DNA of 64,000 nt from Cryptomeria japonica (lineage: Eukaryota > Streptophyta > Pinopsida > Cupressales > Cupressaceae), in the NCBI RefSeq assembly GCF_030272615.1, contig NC_081414.1:51950636-52014635 (forward strand). The letters are read 5' to 3'. The notes beneath the pieces are model-generated. The model was not told the DNA's origin and searched no databases. It saw only the letters and a program-made list of their open reading frames with translations. Below are positions 11,701 to 21,009 of this stretch, piece after piece (position 1 is the stretch's first letter; each line of letters opens with the position of its first letter). The translations under genes were made by a program, and so were the position numbers.

Positions 11701-12128
11701 AACCTCATCTATTCTACGATGATGTGCTAGCTAAGGAGCAAAAGCTTCAAATGGACTTACAGTCCTACTTGGGCACATTTAAGACACCTTATGATTCCTT
11801 TGCAACATATGGGCAAACCGTTCATTGGTTCTAGATCTAGTCAGCCAAAATAGAGCAAGAGATCAGTACATGATCTAAAGATTTGTAGGAGCTACAACTG
11901 GTTTTACTTCCATGTCTGCAAATTCTTCAGAAGTGTTATCTGAACCTGGATGCCTTCATAGTCACGTAGGAGCTGAGCACAGTTGATGCCATGGAGGAAC
12001 AGGTATACTAAATGCAAACAGAAAAAGAAGTGGCCACCTCCTTACTTGAGTCCTGGTCTCTATCCATGAAACAATTTTTGCAGGACTATAAATCGGTTTT
12101 TGACAAGTATTATTCATTATTGTCATAA
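8790..12128 (+). pseudogene. E1 accessory ORF (~1,110 codons): helical domain, (E4K4) helix, coiled-coil C-terminus; function unknown
   Basis: The start ATG at 8790 lies in AACAATGGC. Frame 8790-9870 encodes a ~360-residue helical domain containing IKEDASFDLC (from about 9390) and a hydrophobic LLIGLFFYF. A one-base shift near 9870 moves to a frame with a Lys/Pro-rich basic linker, a second helical domain (10090-10700) and a Glu/Lys tract (10795-11215). A shift back near 11230 leads to a coiled-coil C-terminus. Reading through TAGs, including 10078-10080, 10708-10710 and 11409-11411, plus further stops after 11832 (among them a TGA and a TAA), the frame ends at TAA 12126-12128. No RT, protease, integrase, signal peptide or clear membrane span is visible. 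It could be an env-position or plant-transposon-associated ORF; E5 carries a similar one. Confidence 0.6.
10936..11159 (+). repeat. Homopurine tract encoding (E4K4)-type repeats
   Basis: Positions 10936-11092 (157 bp) contain only A and G. After a single T the run continues to 11159. It is built of a ~24-bp unit encoding four Glu then four Lys, within the accessory ORF. On DNA it is a homopurine/homopyrimidine tract; in protein it predicts a stable single alpha-helix. Confidence 0.85.
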
Positions 12129-12511
12129 CCTTTTTATTTATATCAAATGGAAATAGGGTTGTTCAGCGGTACTTTGTCATTGTTGGCAAAGGCGGAGAAG
12201 TATCTATTTTTTATTTGGTTTTAAAATTTTTATCTTCTGATACAAGGGGAGAAGTACTCTATCTATTTTGAAGACAAGTATGAAGATGCATCTGTTTTTG
12301 AAATTTTGATATATGTTTAGTTATATGCTACATACTTTGATGTCTCAATGATTATGCTATGTATGCAAAATTGCTATACATTGTGTTGATTAAAGGATAG
12401 TGTATATGCTTATGGGGAGCAATTTTGTTAATGGCAAGTTTTTGTTGAAAAACACTTAGATGTCAAAATTTTATTTTCCTAAATGTTGCCATCAATGCCA
12501 AAGGGGGAGAT
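12129..12511 (+). other. E1 3' noncoding region with repeated polypurine tracts
   Basis: Several PPT-like blocks occur: AAAGGCGGAGAAG near 12187, AAGGGGAGAAG near 12244, ATGGGGAG near 12412, and the final AAAGGGGGAGATT that abuts the 3' LTR. Repeated tracts before the 3' LTR are characteristic of Sireviruses. No gene is seen. Confidence 0.6.
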
Positions 12512-13635
12512 TGTTGGCGTTTTTGATGTTTATGCTGTGATTGCCATTGATGGACACACACTTTTATTGAGATCCCCTTTATATGTATGAGCTAGAGCTC
12601 AACCGGTATTTGTTCCAACTAGTATGTTGTATTCTAGTCTTTAGACTAATGATTTTGCAAAATGTGTTTCCCGGTCTGAAGCGGCATGACGACCTCAACC
12701 GGTACAAGGTAGCAAAGCGGCATAACACATTCTTACTAGTCTTCATTTTTGTCAAACCGGTAATACTCTGTGATGAGTTACCAACTGGCATTTTGTGATG
12801 AGTTACCAACCCACCGATTGATTGATGGTGCCAACACACTGACGGTGTTTTTTGTGTTGTGTTACTGAGTATGTCTAGATTCATTGAACCTAGAAAATTG
12901 TAATGTAATCCTATTGGACCGACATGAAATCGGTTTCCTTTAAAAGGACATCATGTCTAGGGTTTTGAGTTGTTGTAACTATTGCTGAAAGGGTTTATGT
13001 TGTGGCTAGGGTTTAAGGTGGTAGTTGAGTTGTTGAAGAGCGATCTTATCTGAGAAGATCAAGTTGTAAAATAGAAAGAGATAGAGAAGACTGAAGTAAT
13101 GCTAAAATTCATTAGCAGTGAGCTATACTGGATCTAATCAAATAGTTTGTGCTATAAGATAGATCAAACACTTGTTGATTACTCACATCTTTGACAAGTC
13201 TGTAGCCCTTAACCGGGTAGGCCTCAAAGCCTTTGTAAAATCCTCTAACAAGGTGGTTCACTTCTATGAATCTAAAATCCTCTAACAAGGTAGTCTTTAA
13301 TCGGACTTATCTCCTAACAGAGATTGAGATTCCTAACAGGATCTGTTCTGGTGAAGAACATTGTAAGACCTTAACCGGTCTGGTTTCTATTCTGCAGATA
13401 GTCACTTGTGAGTTCCATCTCACCATGGTTTTTCCTAGTTGGGTTTCCACGTCAAATATCTTGTGTTATGGTTGTATTGCTTTTGTGGGTGAGTGCTTTA
13501 TTAGCATTTTGGTTTGCATGTGTGATAATCGGTCTGTCTGTTAGACTGTTTTACCAGTTTATCTTCAGAACGTGTAAGTGTTTAAGGACAGAGATTTTTG
13601 GCATACTAATTCACCCCCCCTCTTAGTATTCATCA
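12512..13635 (+). repeat. E1 3' LTR
   Basis: Begins TGTTGGCG after the polypurine tract and ends TTCATCA, followed by GTTTA. A TATA-like TTTAAAAGG lies at 12939-12947. It is the partner of 5861-7016. Confidence 0.9.
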
Positions 13636-13640
13636 GTTTA
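13636..13640. repeat. E1 target site duplication, right (GTTTA)
   Basis: Matches 5856-5860. Confidence 0.85.
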
Positions 13641-13843
13641 TTATTATATTTAATATTTTTTTTAAAAATGTATTCAATGACCAAGGCTAGTTAGATAGGG
13701 AGGATTGGTCTATAACTTGCGTCAAGGCCGCCTTCACACGAGCAATCTCATGCTTGGCTCAAGTGATGTTGAGCTTCTCTTTCGCTTAGTATAGTGCATT
13801 TAATTTAGAGGAGTTGAGTGCCCGTGTTTTTATTACAAGTTTT

Positions 13844-14353
13844 ATGGCCAATGGCTCTCACAGAGTCATTCCTCGCTCAGCGATTATTGATCAATCTTCG
13901 GCTGGAAAATCCTTCAAGGAAGCAGTGGAGGGTGCCCTAGCAGATTTGGAAGGTGCAAAGTTTGTGGTTGCCCCTCACATTGATGAAGAAGATTACAATG
14001 ACCACAATGGAGGATGAGTTAATCCCTCTATTGCCACTTCTCTAGTTATTGTTCCTAATACCCAAATGGCTAAAGCACTTGTTTTAGAGAGGGATAGCCT
14101 TAGAGATGTGGTTGTGCTTTTAGCAGTTTTAGACCCCTCCAATATCCCTTTTCATAACTATATGAATTCATGGCTACAAAATATGTGGGTCAAGAGATTA
14201 GGGCTTCACTTTTCCTTCTATAGAATGATTCAAAGGGGCCTGTACATTTTTTTCTTCAAAGACTTTGATAGTCAGAAAGAAGTGATTTGGAAAGAATTTT
14301 GGAATATTGGAATCAGGTGTTTTAGGGCTATAGGCTGGAAGCCCAAAGCTAAT
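13844..14353 (+). pseudogene. LINE-B ORF1, N-terminal fragment (DUF4283-like)
   Basis: I chose the ATG at 13844 (MANGSHRVIPRS). After one stop near 14015 the same frame continues into a DUF4283-like segment: NSWLQNMWVKRLGL, RGLYIFFFKDF, then FRAIGWKPKANN. This is the first part of a LINE RNA-binding ORF1. It is cut at about 14353 where the E2 LTR begins. The second half of the domain and the zinc knuckle are absent from the next LINE piece at 23324, so sequence was deleted at this junction. The upstream 13641-13843 holds no feature that I can identify. Confidence 0.6.
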
Positions 14354-16412
14354 AATGAGGAAACTTGTTTCAACTAGCATTGATGTCTTTTGTGCTTTTC
14401 ATTCACCATTTGTGTACCCGATTTGACCAAAATTCAATTTTAAGGCCTAAAAAGGCTACAAGCAATTAGCCCTCCTTTTGGGGTTTTGTGCTCACCCTGC
14501 TCAAGCGATGGACTTATAGACTGAAAGTGTCACATTTTTGGATACCCTTTTGGGGGTTCTTGAAGATTCATCAAGTTTGGGGGTCCATAAAGCCTTCTCC
14601 GTGACTGTCCCAAAAATGGGCTTTAAAGGAGGGTTTTGGTAGGGTTTGTTGGCAAAAACCACATTCCAAGTTTGGGAACCTCAAAATGACTCAAAGAAAC
14701 CTATTTATACCTTTTCGTTGGCTAACAAGGCTATAAAAAAAAAGGTTTAAAACTCACAAAGTGAAGAACAATATTTTCATGATATGCACAAAAAGGAAAT
14801 GCAACATTTGACAATTTTTCACTTTTGCCTTCTACAAGCACTTTTTTTGCAAAATTCCAATTACAACTAAAGCATATGAACATAACCAACATTAGAGACA
14901 AGAAGGAATCCAATTTTCCCTACACAAAAGGCATTAGGAAATTACAAATAGTAAATAGTTCACTATCAAAGTAAATGGGACTGCACTTTTCCCTTTTCAC
15001 TGTTTTCCCATTTTGGACCTGCACTTTGCAATGTTAAAACTCTTATTTGAAGGTTTGTTTGTGGTTTATAAGAAATTATCTACCTTCTTCATACATTAAT
15101 TCCTTCATACCTACAATTTGGAAGGGAGAAATCCATATACAGCTTCAACAAATAAGCAAAAATTAGTCATACTTGACTGTGGCAGCCTGCTGGGCGTTTT
15201 ACATTTTGCCTAAGGAGATCATTGTTGATCTTGGCTTTTACATTACCCATGGGTAGGGCTTACTCCTCTCTTGTACTTTTTTACAAGAAAACAAAGTATA
15301 GACAGAGGTTTTCATAAACCAATGAATGGTGGAGAGAAAACTAGGAAAGAAAACAACTACCAAACAATGACTCACTATTTTGGCTTACAATTCATAAAAC
15401 TGAAACATATAACCTTCATCTTCCAGACTTAGGAAGTCTTTCTTGCTTGAAAATTTCACTTGATCAACACATAGGACTATTCACCAAAAGGATGCAAATG
15501 CTATGGGAGAGCAAAGCATCAAATTTATGCAAAGACCCTAGCCAAATGGCTTACTTGCCTAGGGCTCCATGGCCACAAAAAACCTTGTACCTGCACTCTT
15601 GAAACCAAAACTCATATTTACTTTACAAATTGACCAATTGGTTCTTGAGAAACCATGAACACTTTAAGACTCCAAGAAACCAAGTTGGTCAAGCATTCTT
15701 GCCCAAATTCCTAGACTAGGCAGTGAAACTGTGAAATCAAAACAATTTTGCTACAACTTCAAAACTTAATCAAATTTAATGCCACCAAAGGGAGGAGTCT
15801 AAGAAAACATAGTAGAAACTAAAAATGCAAGAATAGTATGGAAAAGTACAACAGGTGTATGGACTGCTGCTCACACCAAGTTAGAAACTAGGGAAAAACA
15901 AGGTAAAATGAGTGCAAACTTTCATAATCATTAAAAACTCTGATTGAACAACCCTTACAATAGTTACAACAAGAGAATAAATAACATTCCAGGTTGGTTA
16001 ACCTCTTGTATGGATAGGTACATGCCTAAGCACACTAAAATTTGACATTTTGGATGCCTAAAATGACAACTTTTGTGCCTAGAAGGTGTAGGGTTGAACT
16101 CAAAACCCACAAAACACCTAAGAACACTTCACACACCTAAAAACCAAACAAAAAACATGCCTAGACCTTTTCAAAACAAAATCACATAAAAAACTCACTT
16201 TTTACAACATTTTGCCAAGCAACTCCAAAACTGTCAATTTTGAGCAAAAGATGAAAATAGGAAAACAAAACCTCATAATGAGTTCAAAACTAATCCAAAC
16301 AACTTAAAGAAACAAAAAAACAACTTAAACAACCATTCCCACTCAAAGCTAATGAAAATCAAACTTGCTCTCAGACCTGTGTTGAAAATGAGGCCTAGGT
16401 GCTCCTACACCA
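14354..16412 (-). repeat. E2 3' LTR, truncated at its outer end
   Basis: Homologous to 21259-23323. In minus orientation it starts TGGTGTAGGAGC at 16412. Homology stops at about 14354 in a short shared ATGAGGAAA / GTGAGGAAA stretch, beyond which LINE-B sequence begins. A TATAAATAG box on the minus strand lies at 14701-14709. Confidence 0.85.
14701..14709 (-). promoter_or_regulatory. TATA box in E2 3' LTR
   Basis: TATAAATAG on the minus strand, identical in the 5' LTR at 21606-21614. Confidence 0.55.
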
Positions 16413-17134
16413 TACTCCCCCGGTGACAAAGAAGTCATGTGACTCCTTTGGGCAGAAAAGAGAGTAATTCTAGCCTTGGGGAAGTCACTTTCAGGTATCC
16501 AAGTGGCTTTGGAGGCTGGTTGATCTTTCCACCTGACCAAATGTTCAAAGTAGTCATGCCTTCGAGTCTTCTTGATGATTCTGGAATCAAGTACTTGTTC
16601 AAGAATGGGAGAAGAAGAAGAGGGGAGAGGTAGATCAGAAAGGTAATTTGAAATGTCTGAAACTCTTTGATTCTCTGCTGGAGGTTGCCCCTTGAAAGGT
16701 ACCAAATCTACAACATTAAAGATAGGAGATAAAGAAACATCAGCAGGTAAATCAATTTTATAAGCATTTGGACCATACTTAGCCAAAATCCTGCAAGGTC
16801 CAATTCTTCTCATTTGTAACTTGGTAGGAACTTCCTTTTGCAATCTAGACTTGTTGAGATGTACCATCATAAAATCTCCAACTATGAATTGGACATCCCT
16901 CTTTGAAGCATCCACCCTTGCCTTGACTCTTGCTGTGCTATCCTGCAAAGACTGCTTAACCTGTTCATGTATCTCTTTGAGAGATTGTGCCATGTCTTCT
17001 ACTATCCCACTAACATGTTGCAAGTTAGTCACATCATGTAACTCAAAAACACTTCTTGGACGCATACCATAAACAATCTGAAATGGACTCTTACCAGTGG
17101 ATCTGTTTACACTGTCATTGTAGGCAAACTCTGC
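16349..17134 (-). pseudogene. E2 integrase C-terminus and chromodomain
   Basis: This continues the pol frame after the TAG at 17135-17137. An integrase tail with VGDFMMVHLNKSRLQ and GPCRILAKYGPNAYK (the usual GPFxI module) is followed by a chromodomain at about 16610-16470: ILEQVLDSRIIKKTRRH, then LVRWKDQP and ATWIPESDF, with the aromatic cage positions largely kept. Chromodomains steer chromovirus integration to heterochromatin. The frame runs through the polypurine tract and ends inside the LTR at 16349. Confidence 0.88.
16413..16427 (-). promoter_or_regulatory. E2 polypurine tract
   Basis: On the minus strand GTCACCGGGGGAGTA immediately precedes the LTR start TGGTG. It is the plus-strand primer for reverse transcription and overlaps the end of the coding frame. 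Confidence 0.75.
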
Positions 17135-19126
17135 CTATGGGATGAGCTGTTCCCAACTTTGTCCATACTCCTTAGTGAGACATCTGAGTAGATTACCCAA
17201 TGTTCTATTTACTACCTCTATTTGGCCATCTGTCTGTGGATGGTAAGCTGAGCCAAAAGATAAGTTAGTACCCAATTTCTTCCACAAAGTCTTCCAAAAA
17301 TGACCCAAAAACTTAACATCTCTATCTGATACAATGCTAGATGGCAAACCATGTATTCTGACAACTTCTTTAAAGAAAAGAAAAGCAATATGACTAGCAT
17401 CATTAGTAGTTTTGCAAGGTATAAAGTGAGCCATTTTACTAAATCTATCAACAACCACAAAGATACTGTCATGCTCTGTTTTTGTCCTTGGTAGACCTAC
17501 AACAAAATCCATACTGATGCACTCCCATGGCCTAGAAGGAATGGGAAGTGGCTGATATAAACCAGCATTAGTGCTATTACCTTTGGCCTTCTGACATACC
17601 ATGCGCTGTTCAACATACCTCCAGACATCTTTTTGCATCTTAGTCCAGTAATAAAAATGTTGAACCAACTCTAAGGTCTTGTTGAGACCAAAATGGCCAC
17701 TCAAACACCCATTATGTTTCTCCTGAATGAGATTGTCTCTCATGGAGCCTTTAGGAACACATAGCTGTCCTCCCCTAAATAACAAACCATTCTGCAATGT
17801 ATAGTCAGCATACTCACTATGAAAATGATTCTCAAATGCAAGACAAACTTTAAAAGCAGCAGCAAAATCATCATCATTAGGATATAAATCTTGAAAGCAA
17901 TCAATCCCAATACTCTTTACTTGAATCTCCCGAATAGTTAACAATCTCCTACTCAAAGCATCAGCTACTTTGTTACATTGGCCTTTCTTGTGCTTAAGAG
18001 TAAATGTATATGCTTGTAGGTACTCTACACATTTCACATGTCTATGGTTGAGTTTATCCTGAGAATTCAAGAAACTGACTACCTGGTTGTCTGTATACAC
18101 AACAAACTCCTTAGGAAGCAAGTAATGTCTCCATTTCCTGAGTGCCTGCACCAATGCATATAACTCTAAATCATCAGATGAATACTTTTTATTTGCATCA
18201 TTCAATTTTTCACTAAAGAAAGCAACTGGTCTGTTATCCTGACTCAAGACTGCACCTACTGCAAGATGACTGGCATTACATTCTATGGTAAAAAGCTTAT
18301 CAAAGCTAGGAAGGATTAACACTGGCTGTGTAGCAACTCTAGTTTTGAGTAACTCAAACCCCTTATTGGCTGCTTCGGTCCATTGAAACTTAACCTTATG
18401 ACCACCCTTTATTGTATCTAACATGGGTGCACAAATCCCACTGAATCCTCTGATAAACTTTCGGTAAAACTGGGCTAGACCATGAAAAATCCTAACCTCA
18501 CTGGCTGATTGTGGGGTTGGCCAACTTGTTATGGCTGCAACTTTAGATTGATCCATCTTAAGATCTCCACTGGACACAACAAAACCAAGATAGACTAGCT
18601 CTTGCTGCATAAAATCACATTTCTCAAGATTTATGGTTAACTGCTCATCAGATAATCTTTGTAAAACAATAGCTAAGTGTTTCAAATGCTCCTCTTTAGT
18701 CTTACTAAAAATGAGTATATCATCTAAGTAGACTACCACAAACTTATTGAGAAAATCTTGCAATACTTCATTCATTAACCTCATAAAGGTATTGGGAGCA
18801 TTAGAGAGTGCAAAAGGCATAACCAACCATTCATAAAGACCCTCATTTGTTTTAAAAGCAGTTTTCCACTCATCACCCTCTTTTATTCTTATCTGATGAT
18901 AACCACTTTTTAAGTCTATTTTGGATAAATACCTCGCACCCCCTAAACAATCCATCAAATCTTCTATCCTGGGAATGGGGAACCTGTATCTTATTGTGAT
19001 CTTATTGATAGCTCTGGAATCCATACACAATCTCCATGTGCCCCCTTTCTTAGGTGCTAACACAGTGGGCACTGCACAAGGACTTATACTTTTTCTGATT
19101 AATCCTTGATCCAATAACTCTTGAAT
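17135..19126 (-). pseudogene. E2 pol: reverse transcriptase, RNase H and integrase core
   Basis: Open from 19126 to the TAG at 17135-17137. RT motifs are intact: WRLCMDSRAINKIT, LSKIDLKSGYHQIRI, and the active site VVYLDDILIFS near residue 128. RNase H follows, with FTIECNASHLAVGAVL near 18260, where the first catalytic Asp of the usual CDAS is Asn; the later YTDNQ is kept. The integrase has an HHCC-like module (HNGCLSGHFG, then a degenerate second half with MVCQ), then SMDFVVGLP, IVSDRDVKF and GQIEVVNRT carrying the D, D and E. The polymerase could once have functioned; the RNase H substitution would impair it. Confidence 0.93.
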
Positions 19127-19834
19127 CTATCTAGCTACCTCTTTGTTTTGTTCAGGAGTCATCTTGTATGCTGCTTTGTTTGGAAAAGAAGCTCCTAGTA
19201 TAAAGTCAATTTGATGACTAATGGCTCTAGGAGGAGGTAATGTTGTTGGTTGTCCATCACTGACGATGCTCTTAAAGTCATCAAGAAGTTGATGCACTTC
19301 TTGTGGGATCTCAACTTGTTTTGTTTTCTTATCCTCCTTAGGTTTCACTACAAGTGCATAACCAATCCCATCTCCCTCTTTCATGGTTTGGATGAACTCT
19401 TTCTCATTGACTAATAGTACTTTAGGTGCCTGTGGTTTAGTGTTCTTTGTCTCTTCATTAAGGGACTGAATTTTGTAGACAATGCCATTCTTTTGAAAGG
19501 AATATGTGTTTTTTTCACCATCATGGTATGCTTTTCTATCAAATTGCCAAGATCTACCCAATAGTAGATGGCAAGCATCCATGGGAAGGATGTCACAGAG
19601 TATCCTGTCCTTGTATTCACCTATATTGAAGTCTACCCATGCTTGTCCATTCACTAGGACATGCTACCCCTTGTTTAACCAGGTTACCTTGTAGGGTTCA
19701 CTATGCTTCATTCTAGGTAGGTTCAATTTGCCAACTGCCTCCTCTGAGATAATATTATCTATGGAGCTTGAATCAATAATCACCTTACATACCTTGCCCA
19801 AGATTTTGCACTTGATCCTGAACAATGCTCTTCT
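19127..19834 (-). pseudogene. E2 protease region
   Basis: The same frame as pol, between TAG stops at 19835-19837 and 19127-19129 with another TAG at 19664-19666. The aspartic protease active site near 19765 reads IIDSSSIDNI where DSG(S/A) is expected, so the flap-side Gly is lost. The second signature CHLLLGRSWQFD near 19560 is kept. The C-terminal part leads into the RT N-terminal spacer. Confidence 0.8.
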
Positions 19835-20309
19835 CTAAGACACTTCACACTTATGAGGTTCTTGCATCAATACTCTCCTCATCATTAGACTTTCACCATC
19901 TTTGAGTGCTAGGTGCATTGCTGGAGTTCTTGTACTACTCCCTTCCTCCTGAACATAATTCACTTTTCTTTCACCTCCATGGGAAGAACTAGGCTTTTCA
20001 GGACACCTATAAGCAGGATGACCCAATTTCTGACAGTTGTAGCATTTCATTGTGGAGAAATAAGACCCTCTACCTGGGCCACTAGATCTACCCCTTCATG
20101 GGTTGCTTGATCCCCTTCCCCTAAAATTAGGTTTGCTTTGAGAATCCCCGCTTTGCTCAATAAGCTTAGATTCCCCCTGGGACCTTTGGTCTATGTGTCT
20201 TCCCCCAAAACTGCCTCGATGGCCTCGACCATCTCTGCCTCTTCCTCTACCTCAATTATGCTACTCTTGCTTCTTCCTACTCCTTTCCTCTACCTAAACT
20301 TAACTCTTC
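19835..20309 (-). pseudogene. E2 nucleocapsid part of gag
   Basis: After the frame change near 20110-20310 the protein has an Arg/Gly/Ser-rich stretch and a clean CCHC knuckle, CYNCQKLGHPAYRC, at about 20047-20006. The frame ends at a TAG (19835-19837). It binds element RNA. Confidence 0.75.
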
Positions 20310-20957
20310 CTATATGTTCCATCTCAAACCATTGAGATACCTAGCCACCTTGACATTCTCATTCTCTTGGATTTTTGACCTAAGGCATAGCTTCTGAAAC
20401 TCCTCGGTATAGGTGTTGACATCTAACTCTTTTTGCCTAAGGTTTTGTCTTCTCCTATGGAGCTGCATTTCATAGTCCTCTGGAATGTAAGCCTCTCTGA
20501 TCTTGGACAACATTCCCTTCCAAGTTGCTATGGGCCTTTTGCCCTCTTTCTCACGTTCATCCTGAATGAACTTCAACCATGTTAAGGCAGCTCCTCTCAA
20601 CTTGGACTTAGCCACCTTCACTTTCTGGGCCTCTGTCACACCATCACACTCAAAATGGTTCTCAAGCCCCTCAATCCACTCCATGACCACTTTTGGGTCC
20701 ATTTTACCACTAAACAGTGGGACTACTTCTAGTGTTCTCCCACTCATAGCCTTCAAGGCTTTCAAAAATGGTTCATTCTCTATCACAGGGTCTGGTATAG
20801 GGGTCTCGTCCTCTATAGCTAGTAGCTTACCCTTACCTTTTGTTCCCTCTATCTTATTGTTGGCTTCATCTGCCTTCACTTCTACTTCACCCAACTTCTA
20901 TTCTAAGAGGTCTAGCTTCAATTTGAGTAACCTATTTTCTTCTTCCTGGTCTTCCAT
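20310..20957 (-). pseudogene. E2 gag capsid region
   Basis: The start ATG at 20957-20955 (MEDQEEENRL) lies 38 bp inside the primer site. A TAG at 20898-20900 interrupts after 19 codons, then Retrotrans_gag follows: ALTWLKFIQDERE, TWKGMLSKIREAYIP, YTEEFQKLCLRS. It ends at TAG 20310-20312 after YLNGLRWNI, where the family normally continues with Gln. It forms the particle shell. Confidence 0.88.
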
Positions 20958-20994
20958 GGTTGTCAAACTGCTACTTCTTCCTAAGTGTAGCTGA

Positions 20995-21006
20995 GCTCTG
21001 ATACCA
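20995..21006 (-). promoter_or_regulatory. E2 primer binding site
   Basis: TGGTATCAGAGC on the minus strand, three bases after the LTR end TATCA at 21010. This is what fixes the true LTR end at 21010. Confidence 0.88.
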
Positions 21007-21009
21007 CTA

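Larger units (their letters stand above)
5861..13635 (+). mobile_element. E1: copia-like LTR retrotransposon without pol, carrying a large accessory ORF
   Basis: Two LTRs of about 1.16 and 1.12 kb bound the element, with an initiator-Met primer site after the first LTR, several polypurine tracts before the second and a GTTTA target duplication. The LTR ends (TGTTGG at the start; a C-run, CTCTTAGTATTCATCA, at the end), the primer site and the repeated GGGGGAG tracts closely resemble those of the copia element E4. The interior has a gag with zinc knuckles, but I find no protease, integrase or RT motif. A long accessory frame takes their place. E1 is therefore probably non-autonomous and mobilised by Sirevirus-like copia proteins (inference). 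Confidence 0.9.

Noticed and set aside
14353-14372. E2 LTR boundary at TGTTTCAAC (14366 / 21267)
   Set aside because: The primer site TGGTATCAGAGC lies at 20995-21006, so the true LTR end is at 21010. The apparent boundary is a deletion breakpoint in the left copy.
14731-14913. Short minus-strand frames inside both E2 LTRs (also near 21640-21839)
   Set aside because: They are repeated because of LTR duplication, are hydrophobic without motifs and have no coding support.
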